From: Arthrobacter sp. SW1
GTDB taxonomy: Bacteria; Actinomycetota; Actinomycetes; Actinomycetales; Micrococcaceae
Direction of reading: 5' to 3'
Length of the DNA: 64,000 nt
NCBI RefSeq assembly: GCF_001766675.1
Contig: NZ_MJLT01000009.1
Location: 1-64,000 of the forward strand
The notes under the pieces are model-generated. The model ran no database searches. It was not told the origin of the DNA and saw only the letters and a program-made list of their open reading frames with translations. The position numbers and the translations under genes were made by a program. This document shows, one piece after another, positions 53,798 through 62,892 of this stretch; within the stretch, counting starts at the first letter, position 1, and each line of letters opens with the position of its first letter.

Positions 53798-54829
53798 TCA
53801 GTTCTCCTTCGGGGTGTCGTCGGAGGTTTCGGGTCCGCCTGCACCGGGGTGAGTCGGCCCCGGCAGGGGGCTCGGCGTCGGGGTGCGGACCACCGGGACA
53901 GGGCCGGTGTGGATATCGGCCGAGCGCGGCACGGGTCCGCGCCAGCCGTGGATGGGAAGTTCGAACTTGCGCACCAGCCGGGCGGAAAACGGCGTCTGGT
54001 GGGTGCGGGCCAGGCGGACGGGACGGCTGGAGCGGGTGACCTCCACTCGGGCTCCGGGCGGCAGGTCCACGGAGCGGCGGCCGTCGCACCAGAGCACGCC
54101 CTTGGCGTCGGTGCGGTTGAGGATTTCCACGGCCAGCTTGGACCGCGGCGAGACCACCAGGGGTTTGGCGAACAGGGCGTGGGCGCTGATGGGGACGATC
54201 ACCAGGGCCTCGACCTCGGGCCACACCACGGGACCGCCGGAGGAGAAGGCGTAGGCGGTGGATCCGGTGGGCGTGGCCAGGACCACGCCGTCGCAGCCGA
54301 AGGAGGTGAGCGGGCGTTCGTCCACCTCGGTGACAATTTCGACCATGCGTTCGCGGTCCGCTTTTTCGATGGCGGCTTCGTTGAGGGCCCAGGTGTGCCA
54401 GATCTTGCGTCCGCGCACCCAGACCTGGACGTCGATGGTCATGCGTTCCTCGACCGTGTACTCACGGCTGGCGATCCATTCCACGGTCTGGGTGAGGTCT
54501 GCCCGCTCGCTTTCGGCAAGGAAGCCCACATGGCCCAGGTTGACCCCGAGCATGGGGAGATCGGTTTCGCGGACCAGTTCCGCGGCGCGCAGGATGGTGC
54601 CGTCGCCGCCCAGGACCATGACGAGTTCCACGTCCTCGATCCGTACATCCTCGTGAAGGATCTCGATGGGCTTGTCCACGTGGCCGAAGAAGCGCTCCAC
54701 GTCCGAGAGCTCGGATTTCTGCATGACCGGCACCAGGCCGGAGGAATGCAGGGCGTCACAGGCATCCCACGCTGCGCGGAGGGATTCTTCCCGCCCGGTG
54801 TGGGCAAGGACCAGTACGCGCCTGCTCAT
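53798..54829 (-). CDS. nadK: NAD kinase
   Basis: Phosphorylates NAD to NADP with ATP or polyphosphate. A 343-residue protein with the GGDGTIL nucleotide motif near residue 75 and the GSTAYAFSSGGPVVWP substrate loop in the middle. The C-terminal 45 residues are Pro-rich and acidic (TPTPSPLPGPTHPG) and absent from shorter homologues. It is between tlyA (27 bases upstream) and recN. Likely the only NADP-producing kinase, hence essential. Confidence 0.95.
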   Translation of the reverse strand: MSRRVLVLAHTGREESLRAAWDACDALHSSGLVPVMQKSELSDVERFFGHVDKPIEILHEDVRIEDVELVMVLGGDGTILRAAELVRETDLPMLGVNLGHVGFLAESERADLTQTVEWIASREYTVEERMTIDVQVWVRGRKIWHTWALNEAAIEKADRERMVEIVTEVDERPLTSFGCDGVVLATPTGSTAYAFSSGGPVVWPEVEALVIVPISAHALFAKPLVVSPRSKLAVEILNRTDAKGVLWCDGRRSVDLPPGARVEVTRSSRPVRLARTHQTPFSARLVRKFELPIHGWRGPVPRSADIHTGPVPVVRTPTPSPLPGPTHPGAGGPETSDDTPKEN

Positions 54830-54856
54830 GGTGTTCCGTTCCGCTCGTGGCCTGTC

Positions 54857-55663
54857 TCAGGGCCAGATGTTCGCCAACAGTGCGTCGACGTCCCCGTCGC
54901 GCTCTTCGATCTTAGGCAGGACCGCAGACATCCTGCGCTTCATCCACAGGAAGTATTCAACATTTCCGTCCTGGCCGGGCAACGGGCTTTCGGCCAGCCC
55001 GCACAATTCCAGCCCGGCAGCCACGGCCGCGCGCGCCACTCCGGCGACCGCCCGCCGTCGTTCGTCCGGGGAGGACACGACGCCGGTGCGGGACAGCCGC
55101 TCGCGGCCCACCTCGAACTGCGGCTTCACCATCAGCAGCAGCTCTCCCCCGGGTTCGGTGCACTCAGCAAGCGGCCCGATCACGAGCGTCAGGGAGATGA
55201 AGGACAGGTCCGCGACTGTGAGCGCGGCGGGGCCGCCGATCTGCGCGGGATCCATGTAGCGGACGTTCAGTCCCTCGTGCACGACGACGCGCGGATCCTC
55301 CCGCAGGACCGGCACCAATTGCCCGTGCCCGACGTCGACCGCCAGCACCTGCGCGGCGCCGCGCTTGAGCAGCACATCGGTGAAGCCTCCGGTCGAGGCT
55401 CCTGCGTCGAGGCAGCGCTTGCCGTTGACGGAGACCCCGGGAAAGGCGTCGAGGGCACCGGCGAGCTTGTGTCCGGCACGGCTGACGTAGGCGTCTTCGG
55501 CATGCGCCTGCACGTCGAGCGGCGTTGCCTCATCGCATTGGAGGGACGCCTTCCGCAACACGGTGCCGCCGGAACTGACCTTGCCGTCCGCAATGAGTTT
55601 GGCCGCATGGGTGCGCGACCTCGCCAGGCCGCGGCTGACGAGTTCCTGGTCAAGTCGTGCCAT
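54857..55663 (-). CDS. tlyA: rRNA 2'-O-methyltransferase TlyA (hemolysin-family)
   Basis: Methylates 16S C1409 and 23S C1920 riboses in Actinobacteria; loss gives capreomycin resistance in Mycobacterium. The 268-residue protein has an N-terminal S4 RNA-binding domain (RLDQELVSRGLARSRTHAAKLIADGKVSSGG) and an FtsJ-like methyltransferase with the SAM loop LDAGASTGGFTDVLL and the VKPQFEV catalytic region. ATG 55663 fits the start of the S4 domain. Operon order small protein-tlyA-nadK-recN. Confidence 0.93.
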   Translation of the reverse strand: MARLDQELVSRGLARSRTHAAKLIADGKVSSGGTVLRKASLQCDEATPLDVQAHAEDAYVSRAGHKLAGALDAFPGVSVNGKRCLDAGASTGGFTDVLLKRGAAQVLAVDVGHGQLVPVLREDPRVVVHEGLNVRYMDPAQIGGPAALTVADLSFISLTLVIGPLAECTEPGGELLLMVKPQFEVGRERLSRTGVVSSPDERRRAVAGVARAAVAAGLELCGLAESPLPGQDGNVEYFLWMKRRMSAVLPKIEERDGDVDALLANIWP

Positions 55664-55694
55664 CGTCTGCTTTCCAGTCCAGCTTTCTTGGGAG

Positions 55695-55886
55695 TCAGGT
55701 GTCTTCGGAATCGAGGGCGGACAGGAGCGCGTCATGGATCTCGGTATAACGGGCCAAGTGCTCCTCCACAGGGAGGCCCGGAAGGTCCGTCAGTCCGCCC
55801 GCCACGCTGTCCACCACCGGGTCTCCGCCCGGCTCCGGCGGCTCGGGCCAGGGCACGTTGTCGGGCCCGCCGTTCAGCTCAGTCAT
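55695..55886 (-). CDS. Short conserved protein upstream of tlyA
   Basis: A 63-residue acidic protein without recognised domain: Pro-rich N-terminus, then VEEHLARYTEIHDALLSALDSED, an amphipathic helix. A short gene in the same place (between the HAD phosphatase and tlyA) occurs in many Actinobacteria, e.g. Mycobacterium Rv1693, so it is likely real. Function unknown. Confidence 0.65.
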   Translation of the reverse strand: MTELNGGPDNVPWPEPPEPGGDPVVDSVAGGLTDLPGLPVEEHLARYTEIHDALLSALDSEDT

Positions 55887-55917
55887 GCCAGCAGTCTAGT
55901 TTCGGAGCGTGCCGGAT

Positions 55918-56901
55918 TCAGAGCCAGACGACCCGCGGCGCGGTGGCTTCAGCGGCGTCGGGGGTAGCAGCCCACCATGCGGCACAGGCCGCGCGCCAGG
56001 AGTCCAGCTCGCTTTCCGGGCCGCTGACAGTGACGGTGCCGTCCTCCACGGAAGCCGTGGAGTTGCCGCAACGGAACACCCCGCCGTCTTCGCTGATGTC
56101 CGGGTACGGCTCATAGAGCGCCGTCAGGTCCTGGATCAGGTAGCCGGGGCGCTCCAGGCTGCGGGCAGCCAGGATGGACAGCTTCGTGTCGACGCCGGTC
56201 AGCACGGCCGCCGTCGCGAAACCCGCCCGGTTGCCGCCCAGGATGTCGGTGTCAAGACGGTCGCCCACCACAAGGGGGCGTTCGGAGCCGAGCCGCTTGG
56301 CGGCGGCGTGGAACAGGGGCGCTTCCGGCTTGCCGGCAACCCGTGGAGTCTTGCCCGTGGCAGCGGCGACGGCCGCAACGAGGGTGCCGTTCCCCGGTGC
56401 CATGCCGCGGGCCTGCGGGATGGACATGTCCGTATTCGTGGCCACCCACAACGCCCCGTCGGCAATCACATAGGACGCTTCAGCGAGGTGCTTCCAGCCG
56501 ATTTCCGGGTTGAAGCCCTGAACCACGGCCACCGGTTCCCCGGCAGCGTCATGGACCGGGACAAGGCCCACCAGCTCGATTTCGTGGGCCAGCGCGGCGC
56601 TGCCGGTCACCAGGACATGCGAGCCCGGGGCCAGCAATTCGGCCAGGAGCACCGCCGCGGCCTGCGAGGAGCTCACCACCTGGTGGTCTTCGGCAGGGGC
56701 GCCGAGTTCGCGGAGGTGCGCGGCCACCTGGGCCGGGGTGCGCGAAGCATTGTTCGTCACGTACCCCAGGCCCACGCCGGCTTCCCCGAGGCGGGACAAG
56801 GACTCCACAGCGCCGGGAATGGCGTGCGGACCCGCGTACACCACGCCGTCCAGGTCGGACAGCACGGAATCGAAGCCGGCGATCAGGGAGGCGTCAGCCA
56901 T
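55918..56901 (-). CDS. HAD-IIA family phosphatase (glycerol 3-phosphate phosphatase-like)
   Basis: A 327-residue HAD phosphatase. Motif I SDLDGVVYAG contains the nucleophilic Asp, VTNNAS is motif II, and VVGDRLDTDI motif IV. Its relative Rv1692 in Mycobacterium dephosphorylates glycerol 3-phosphate and recycles glycerophospholipid polar heads. The C-terminal 65 residues after the HAD fold (DGGVFRCGNSTASVEDGTV ...) form a separate small domain as in Rv1692. It starts eight bases into the preceding RG-rich gene's 3' end, overlapping it. Confidence 0.88.
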   Translation of the reverse strand: MADASLIAGFDSVLSDLDGVVYAGPHAIPGAVESLSRLGEAGVGLGYVTNNASRTPAQVAAHLRELGAPAEDHQVVSSSQAAAVLLAELLAPGSHVLVTGSAALAHEIELVGLVPVHDAAGEPVAVVQGFNPEIGWKHLAEASYVIADGALWVATNTDMSIPQARGMAPGNGTLVAAVAAATGKTPRVAGKPEAPLFHAAAKRLGSERPLVVGDRLDTDILGGNRAGFATAAVLTGVDTKLSILAARSLERPGYLIQDLTALYEPYPDISEDGGVFRCGNSTASVEDGTVTVSGPESELDSWRAACAAWWAATPDAAEATAPRVVWL

Positions 56902-58519
56902 CCTGGCGGCTTTCCGCGGTTTCCTCGCTGCCTTCGCCCTCTTCCAGCACGTCTTCTTCCACGGAGTCGCGGTCCGATTCGGGATCATCGGACTCGAAGT
57001 AGTCGGATTCGACGTCGTCGAGTTCCACGTCGTCGCTTTCCGGAGCGTCCTCTTCGGCAACGGCCGGCTGGGAGGCGTCCCTGGACTCCGAAGCGGCGTC
57101 CACGGCGGCTTCGTCCGCTGCAGCTTCGTCGCGGCGGAAGCGCGGCTTGGGGGCTTCTTCCTCGTCCTCGCCGAGGTCGATGATGTCCGGCTCTTCGAAC
57201 TGTCCGACGCCGAGGGCATCCTCGGCGACGACGGCCTGCCGCTCCCAGCGGGCGGCTTCCTCGCCGCGGCCGGCGGCGGTCAGCGCATCGGCGTAGGCAC
57301 GGAAGAGGCGCGGGCTGTAGGAGAACGCGCGGTTGATGTCCAGCTGCGGGATCTCGAGCTCGGCCACGGCGGCATCGAGCTGTCCGAGGTCGGCGCGGGC
57401 GCCGGACGCAACGATGGCCAGTTCCACCTTGCCGGGGGCGTCGAGGTCCTGTGCTTCCGGCGAGCGGACGACGTCGAGCGCGCGGTCCGGGCGGCCCAGG
57501 CCGCGTTCGCAGTCGGCCATCACCGGCAGGTGTACGTTGGAGCCGCTGATCCGGCGGTAGGTACGGAATTCGCGCAGCGCCTCGCCGTAGTGGCCGGCGG
57601 CGTAGGCAGTGAGGCCCACGGCTTCGCGGACGGCTGCGAGGCGGCCACCGCGGCGGCTGGCGGCGAGGGCGTGCTGGAAGGACAGCTCAGGATCGATGTC
57701 CATCAGGCGGCCGGCCATCACCAGGTGCTTGGCGACCCAGCTGGCGTTGGTGCTTTCGAGGGTCTTGATCTGGGCCTTGGTGACGCGGTCCAGCTCCTGC
57801 CCGGTGACGTCGTCGTCGATTTCCGGCGAACGGTCCCGGTCAGCGCGGTTGGCGCTGCGCAGGTCCGCGGCGTTAGGGACGCGGGCCGGACGCTCTTCGC
57901 GGGGGCCGGTTCCGCGGCCGTCGCGGGGACCGTCAAAGGGGCGCGGGCCGCGGCCCGGACGGTCACCAAACTTGCGGTCGCGGTCGCCGCCGAAGCTGCG
58001 ACGCTCCTCGCCGTCACGCCGCGGACGGTCACCAAACGGCTTACGGTCCCTGTCGCCAAACGGCTTGCGCTCACCGAACTTACGGTCACGGTCACCAAAG
58101 CTGCGACGCTCCCCGTCCTCACGGCGCGGACGGTCACCAAACGGCTTGCGGTCACGGTCTCCGAAAGGCTTACGGTCACGGTCGAACGGCTTCCGTTCGC
58201 GGTCACCGAAGCTGCGACGCTCCCCGTCCTCACGACGCGGACCATCAAAGTTACGCGGACCACGATCACCGAAGCCACGACGCTCCTCGCCATCACGACG
58301 CGGACGGTCACCAAACGGCTTGCGGTCACGGTCGAAAGGCTTGCGCTCACCGAAGTTACGGTCGCGCTGTCCGCCGGCGCCGCCGTCGCGGTTATCCCGG
58401 GACCGGAAGCCGCGCGGGTCGCCGCCGGAATTGTTATTGGCGCGGAAGGATCCGCGGTCTCCCCGGCCGCCGGTGCCGCTTCCTCGGTTGCCGCGGTGTC
58501 CGCCGTTGTGCTCAGCCAT
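56894..58519 (-). CDS. TPR-like protein with long Arg/Gly/Asp/Phe-rich repetitive N-terminus
   Basis: A 541-residue protein in two parts. Residues 1 to about 225 are a low-complexity region rich in Arg, Gly, Asp and Phe made of degenerate octapeptides such as DRKPFGDR, GERRSFGD and DRPRRDGE. Residues about 240-420 are helical, with TPR-like hairpins (LSFQHALAASRRGGRLAAVREAVGLTAYAAGHYGEALREF pattern). The C-terminus is acidic. It is the homologue by position of Mycobacterium Rv1691. RG/RF repeats of this type often bind RNA or drive condensate formation; that role here is inferred. The start has GGGAGGA upstream. Confidence 0.8.
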   Translation of the reverse strand: MAEHNGGHRGNRGSGTGGRGDRGSFRANNNSGGDPRGFRSRDNRDGGAGGQRDRNFGERKPFDRDRKPFGDRPRRDGEERRGFGDRGPRNFDGPRREDGERRSFGDRERKPFDRDRKPFGDRDRKPFGDRPRREDGERRSFGDRDRKFGERKPFGDRDRKPFGDRPRRDGEERRSFGGDRDRKFGDRPGRGPRPFDGPRDGRGTGPREERPARVPNAADLRSANRADRDRSPEIDDDVTGQELDRVTKAQIKTLESTNASWVAKHLVMAGRLMDIDPELSFQHALAASRRGGRLAAVREAVGLTAYAAGHYGEALREFRTYRRISGSNVHLPVMADCERGLGRPDRALDVVRSPEAQDLDAPGKVELAIVASGARADLGQLDAAVAELEIPQLDINRAFSYSPRLFRAYADALTAAGRGEEAARWERQAVVAEDALGVGQFEEPDIIDLGEDEEEAPKPRFRRDEAAADEAAVDAASESRDASQPAVAEEDAPESDDVELDDVESDYFESDDPESDRDSVEEDVLEEGEGSEETAESRQDG

Positions 58520-58623
58520 GCTGGATTCCTCCCGTTATGAGCCGACCACTGGCGCGTGCGCAGCCGCTCGTATCCGTATTTTGTTTCTTACGCCGCCGGT
58601 GACCGGCCCGTTTACCTCCTGCA

Positions 58624-58629
58624 ATTCTA
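58624..58629 (-). promoter_or_regulatory. Possible -10 box for the repeat-protein operon
   Basis: Minus-strand TAGAAT, followed by GCAGGAGGTAAAC, lies about 105 bases upstream of the repeat-protein start. No good -35 box accompanies it. Low-confidence candidate for the promoter of the 58.5-50 kb minus-strand run. Confidence 0.25.
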
Positions 58630-58809
58630 GGCGACGGCGGCCCGCCTCCCGCATCCGCCCGGCACTTTTGGCCCGTCCCGTGGGAAGCATCACAGCGGGA
58701 CGTTCAGGCCAGGCCGGGACAATCCGACCAAGGACTCCATTGCCCCCGCCGTCCTAAGGTGTGCTTGGCGATGGTGCCGGCGGCCGCTGCCGGCGCCGGA
58801 AAGGACTAC

Positions 58810-59997
58810 ATGGAACACAGCGATCCAGGGCACCACCCGGTATCCAGCCAGGTGTCTCCCCTTGAGGGCATCCTGGTGGCGGATTTCTCCCGGGTCCTCG
58901 CCGGGCCGCTGGCCACCATGACCCTTGCCGACCTCGGCGCCCGCGTGATCAAGGTCGAGCGGCCGGGTGTCGGCGATGACACCAGAAGCTGGGGTCCCCC
59001 CTTTTCCGCCACCGGTTCCACGTACTTCGAAAGCGTCAACCGGAACAAGGAATCACTGTGCCTGGACCTGGCCGACGCCGCCGACCGGGAGCTGGCCCGG
59101 GAACTGTCATTACGTGCAGATGTGCTGGTGGAGAACTTCAAGCCCGGCACCATGGACCGGCTGGGCCTGGGCTACGAGCAACTCTCAGAAGCCAACCCCG
59201 GGCTCGTCTATGCCTCGATCTCCGGTTTCGGCAGTGCCGGTGGTGCGGAGCTGCCGGGGTACGACTTCGTGGTCCAGGCCATGGGCGGACTGATGAGCAT
59301 CACAGGCGCAGCAGACGGCGAAGCAACCAAGGCAGGGGTAGCCCTCGTGGACGTGCTCACGGCGAAGGACGCGACGATCGGCATCCTTGCCGCCTTGCGG
59401 GCACGTACCGCCCATCGACGCGGCGCCCGTATCGAAGTGAACCTTCTTTCGAGCCTCCAAGGGGCGCTGGCCAACCAGGCGCAGGCCTTCCTCGGCGCGG
59501 GGATTGTTCCCGGAAGGATGGGGAACGTCCATCCTTCCATTGCCCCGTACCAGCTGCTGCAGTGCGGGGACGGCCCCCTGGCAGTGGCCTGCGGGAATGA
59601 TGCCCAGTTCGCTGCGCTCTGCGCCGTGCTCGGCCTGCCTGGAGCGGCGGCGGATCCGCGCTTCGCCGGGAACCCGCAACGCGTCAGGAACCGCGTGGAG
59701 CTCGTCGCCATCCTGGAACGGGCCCTGTCCGCCGGGACCGCCGCCCACTGGCAGGCACGCCTGACGGCTGCGGGAGTACCTGCCGGGCGCGTTGCCGGGA
59801 TTGACGAAGGCCTCAGCTCCGCGGAGTCGTTGGGGCTGGCCCCGACCATCGAGGTCCACGACGCAGGAGGCACCGTGGTGGGCCGCCAGGTCCGGCACCC
59901 GGGCCAGTGGACGCCGCCGCTACTGCCGCGTACCCAGGCTCCGCCGGCGCTCGGCGAACACGACACGGCCGTGCGGGCCTGGCTACGAGAAGGGTGA
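58810..59997 (+). CDS. CaiB/BaiF (class III) CoA-transferase
   Basis: Moves CoA between carboxylic acids without net energy cost. The 395-residue protein has the family N-terminus ILVADFSRVLAGPLATMTLADLGARVIKVE, the R-x-K-x2-x-LDL segment NRNKESLCLDLA and the catalytic region GYDFVVQAMGGLMSITG with the Asp of KAGVALVDVLT. ATG 58810 has AAAGGA upstream. Together with the glutaryl-CoA dehydrogenase at 61707-62867, it may charge glutarate with CoA (SUGCT-like), a route for lysine or glutarate breakdown. Its 3' end overlaps the convergent PucR gene by 15 bases. Confidence 0.85.
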   Translation: MEHSDPGHHPVSSQVSPLEGILVADFSRVLAGPLATMTLADLGARVIKVERPGVGDDTRSWGPPFSATGSTYFESVNRNKESLCLDLADAADRELARELSLRADVLVENFKPGTMDRLGLGYEQLSEANPGLVYASISGFGSAGGAELPGYDFVVQAMGGLMSITGAADGEATKAGVALVDVLTAKDATIGILAALRARTAHRRGARIEVNLLSSLQGALANQAQAFLGAGIVPGRMGNVHPSIAPYQLLQCGDGPLAVACGNDAQFAALCAVLGLPGAAADPRFAGNPQRVRNRVELVAILERALSAGTAAHWQARLTAAGVPAGRVAGIDEGLSSAESLGLAPTIEVHDAGGTVVGRQVRHPGQWTPPLLPRTQAPPALGEHDTAVRAWLREG

Positions 59998-61563
59998 CGC
60001 CTGTTCCCGGCGCAGGCCGAGCCAGAGTCGGGCGGCGACATCGGGATCGTCCAGCCCGGCTCCGATGATGCGGGCCGCCGTCGCGATCCTGTGGCGCAGC
60101 GAATTCCGGTGGATTCCCAGCTCACGCGCCGCGGCCTCCCACTGGCCCCGGTGCTTCAGGTAGCTGCGAACGGTGCCCGGCAGGTCCGCGCGGGGGTGTT
60201 TCCGCAGGGCCCCAATCCATTCCTCCACGACTGCATCGGAGGCTTTCCGTTGTCCGGGGACGCCGAGCGTTCCCGGCGCTTGGCTTAGCAAGGCATCCAG
60301 CAGCGCATCCCTCGCTTCCGCAAGGCGGGCCAAGGGGATGGCACCGCTGAGCACCGCCGTTACGTCGGAAAGCGCGCCGCCGTTGGCTGTATCCATGGCT
60401 TCCGTGTCGTCCGCGGCAGCCATTGCGTCCGGAACGGCGTCGAGGATGAAATAGTCCGCAGCTCCCGCCTGGTGCCGCAGCCGGCAGGCCCGCACGGCGG
60501 CCGGAAGCCAAGGAGCGGTTGATGCGCCGCGCAGGCGGACAACGACGTCGGCTGTTTCCTTCCCGGGGTTCCGCGCCGGGTCCTGCGCACCGGTTGCTGT
60601 CATGGCCAGGAGCCGGACAGGCCCCACGGGCAGGGGCACACCGAAGTCCTGCGCCAGGATCCTGGCCGCTTCGGTATGTCCGCCCAGCAGGAGCTTCGCA
60701 ACGGCCGAGTGCAGAGCAGCGCCGGCCGCGCGGGTTTCCTGTTCCTGCCGCGCCTTGAGCGACAGCAGCATGCAGACTGTTTGAATGATCTGGCGGTCCG
60801 CCTTGCCAAGCGTGCGGCCGGCGCCAATCGCGAGGAAGCCGACAATCCTGCGGTCCACCAGCACCGGATGCTCGACGACGTCGCTGCCGTGGATCTGGAA
60901 CGTTGCGGCCGAGTGGAGCGCGCCGAGGTTCAATCGCGCCGTCTGCTCCCGCAGCTGCGGCAACAGGCCACGGGTGCCTTCCGGCCAGAACGTCTCAGCT
61001 CCCTCGCCCGGGGCTGCGCCTCCGCCGGTGCTGCCGGCCGCAGGCAGGTAGGCTGCCCAGCCGCCCAGCGCCTGCGCCAGGGCCTTGATCACCGATGCGT
61101 TCGCATCAGGCAGGAGCGCGGCGCGGGCCAACGCGGTCTGGGTTCCCAGGCTCGCCACCAAATCCGACTGCCCGGCTTGGGACACCAAATCCCAGTAGGC
61201 GCGCGAAACATTCATGAACGGCACCCCCGCGGGAACCAGCAGCAAAGCCAGCCCGGCACTGCGGCAAGCCTCCACCAGCCCGGAAGGAACGGCGTCGAGC
61301 CCCGCACCGAGCCCCAGCCCCAGGGCAGACACTCCGCGTTCGACCAAGCGACCGACGTACGACCGCACCCGGCTGCTGGCCGAGAGTGTCCCGCTGATGG
61401 GTATGCCGGTGGTCAGCAGGAGTTCACCGCCTTCAAGGTACGGCGTGGGGTCTTCAAGCTCGGAAATGTGTACCCCGGACACCTGCCGGAGCGGCACCGC
61501 GAAGCCCGGAGCCGGGACGAGCTCGGCTCCGAGGCAGTGATGGAGTTGGGCAAGGCTGATCAT
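59983..61563 (-). CDS. PucR-family transcriptional regulator
   Basis: A 526-residue regulator: N-terminal PucR ligand domain (LRQVSGVHISELEDPTPYLEGGELLLTTGI), central GAF-like/GGDEF-derived region, and C-terminal PucR-type HTH_30 (YLKHRGQWEAAARELGIHRNSLRHRIATA). Such regulators control purine, aromatic or amino-acid catabolism. It is divergent from the glutaryl-CoA dehydrogenase, with ACTGGT-N7-ACCAGT in between, and convergent with the CoA-transferase, so it plausibly controls both. The inducer, perhaps glutarate or glutaryl-CoA, is inferred from the neighbours. Confidence 0.85.
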   Translation of the reverse strand: MISLAQLHHCLGAELVPAPGFAVPLRQVSGVHISELEDPTPYLEGGELLLTTGIPISGTLSASSRVRSYVGRLVERGVSALGLGLGAGLDAVPSGLVEACRSAGLALLLVPAGVPFMNVSRAYWDLVSQAGQSDLVASLGTQTALARAALLPDANASVIKALAQALGGWAAYLPAAGSTGGGAAPGEGAETFWPEGTRGLLPQLREQTARLNLGALHSAATFQIHGSDVVEHPVLVDRRIVGFLAIGAGRTLGKADRQIIQTVCMLLSLKARQEQETRAAGAALHSAVAKLLLGGHTEAARILAQDFGVPLPVGPVRLLAMTATGAQDPARNPGKETADVVVRLRGASTAPWLPAAVRACRLRHQAGAADYFILDAVPDAMAAADDTEAMDTANGGALSDVTAVLSGAIPLARLAEARDALLDALLSQAPGTLGVPGQRKASDAVVEEWIGALRKHPRADLPGTVRSYLKHRGQWEAAARELGIHRNSLRHRIATAARIIGAGLDDPDVAARLWLGLRREQASPFS

Positions 61564-61597
61564 GGTTGTCTTCGTTCGTGTCTGGCGGCATCGGCGG

Positions 61598-61616
61598 ACT
61601 GGTCAATCTAACCAGT
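61598..61616. promoter_or_regulatory. Inverted repeat between pucR and acyl-CoA dehydrogenase gene
   Basis: ACTGGT (61598-61603) and ACCAGT (61611-61616) flank CAATCTA in the 143-base region between the divergent starts. It is the only clear dyad there and is the best candidate for the PucR binding site. Confidence 0.45.
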
Positions 61617-61706
61617 TTCCGGGGCTGCCCGGGCGGATCGTCCAATACAGCGCAACGGGACGTGGCTTAGCGTAGTCCCATGACGCCGGAAAGCAATGGA
61701 GCAACT

Positions 61707-62867
61707 GTGCCTGACAACCCCGACCTCCTGGATATCGATTCCCTGTTCACTCCCACGGAACTGGCCTTCCGCGACAAGGTACGGACCTTCGTCGATGCAA
61801 GCATCCGGCCGAACATCGCCGGCTGGTATGAGGACGCGGTCTTCCCAGTGGAGATCATTCCGGAGATGGCGTCCCTCGGTCTCTTGGGCATGCACCTTGA
61901 CGGCTATGGCTGTGCCGGCCGCAGCGCTGTCGAGTACGGCCTGGCTGCCCTTGAGCTCGAGGCCGGAGATTCCGGGCTGCGGACCTTCGTCAGCGTGCAG
62001 GGATCGCTGGCCATGAGCGCCATCCACAAACACGGCAGCGAACAGCAGAAGCAGGAGTGGCTTCCCCGCATGGCGGCGGGTGAAGCCATCGGCTGCTTCG
62101 GACTCACCGAACCGGGCGCCGGATCGGACCCGGGAAACATGAAGACTTTCGCCCGGCAAGAGGGCGACAGCTGGATCCTCAACGGCTCCAAGCGCTGGAT
62201 CGGGCTCGCCTCGATCGCGCAGCTCGCCATTATTTGGGCCATGACCGACGACGGCGTCCGCGGCTTTATCGTTCCCACTGACACTCCGGGGTTCACCGCG
62301 AGCCCGATCCAGGGAAAGCTGTCGATGCGGGCGTCCATCCAGTGCGACATCGAACTCCGCGATGTGCGGCTTCCCGCCTCGGCGCAACTTCCCGGGGCCA
62401 AGGGGTTGCGGGGCCCCTTCGAATGCCTGAACGAAGCCCGGTACGGCATCATCTGGGGAGCCATGGGAGCAGCCCGGGACAGCTACCTCACCGCATTGGC
62501 GTATTCGAAGGAGCGTCTCCAGTTTGACCGACCCTTGGCCGGTTACCAGCTGACGCAGGAGAAGCTCGTCAACATGGCATTGGAGATCAACAAGGGCATG
62601 CTCCTCGCCCTCCAGCTGGGCCGCCTCAAAGATGCAGGCAAGATGCTCCCCCACCAGATCTCCGCCGGCAAGCTCAACAACTGCCGCGAGGCCATTGCGA
62701 TCTGCCGTGAGGCCAGGTCAATGCTGGGCGGAAACGGCATCACGCTGGACTATCCGCCCCTGCGGCATGCCAATAACCTGGAATCCGTCCGCACCTACGA
62801 GGGCACCGACGAAGTCCACACCCTGGTCCTCGGCAACCACATCACGGGAATTCCCGCCTTCCGCTGA
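61707..62867 (+). CDS. Glutaryl-CoA dehydrogenase
   Basis: FAD enzyme that oxidises and decarboxylates glutaryl-CoA to crotonyl-CoA. The 386-residue chain has acyl-CoA-dehydrogenase signatures (GCFGLTEPGAGSDPGNMKT, SWILNGSKRWIGLASIA) and the specific features of the glutaryl group: EARYGIIWGAMGAARD, LNNCREAI, SMLGGNGI and the catalytic Glu in RTYEGTDEVH. GTG 61707 has GGAG five bases upstream; ATG 61680 without a ribosome site would add nine residues. Divergent from PucR, 25 bases before the YCII gene. See the CoA-transferase entry for the proposed pathway. Confidence 0.88.
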   Translation: MPDNPDLLDIDSLFTPTELAFRDKVRTFVDASIRPNIAGWYEDAVFPVEIIPEMASLGLLGMHLDGYGCAGRSAVEYGLAALELEAGDSGLRTFVSVQGSLAMSAIHKHGSEQQKQEWLPRMAAGEAIGCFGLTEPGAGSDPGNMKTFARQEGDSWILNGSKRWIGLASIAQLAIIWAMTDDGVRGFIVPTDTPGFTASPIQGKLSMRASIQCDIELRDVRLPASAQLPGAKGLRGPFECLNEARYGIIWGAMGAARDSYLTALAYSKERLQFDRPLAGYQLTQEKLVNMALEINKGMLLALQLGRLKDAGKMLPHQISAGKLNNCREAIAICREARSMLGGNGITLDYPPLRHANNLESVRTYEGTDEVHTLVLGNHITGIPAFR

Positions 62868-62892
62868 ATTCCCGGGCGCAAAGGAGACCCGA

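Noticed and set aside
53573..56116. 847-codon open frame on the plus strand
   Set aside because: It lies opposite recN, nadK and tlyA, whose catalytic motifs are intact; it is a composition artefact with Gly/Ala/Arg-rich product.
57960..58360. CRISPR-like array
   Set aside because: The repeats are short, degenerate and in frame with a protein coding region, without regular unique spacers or cas genes.
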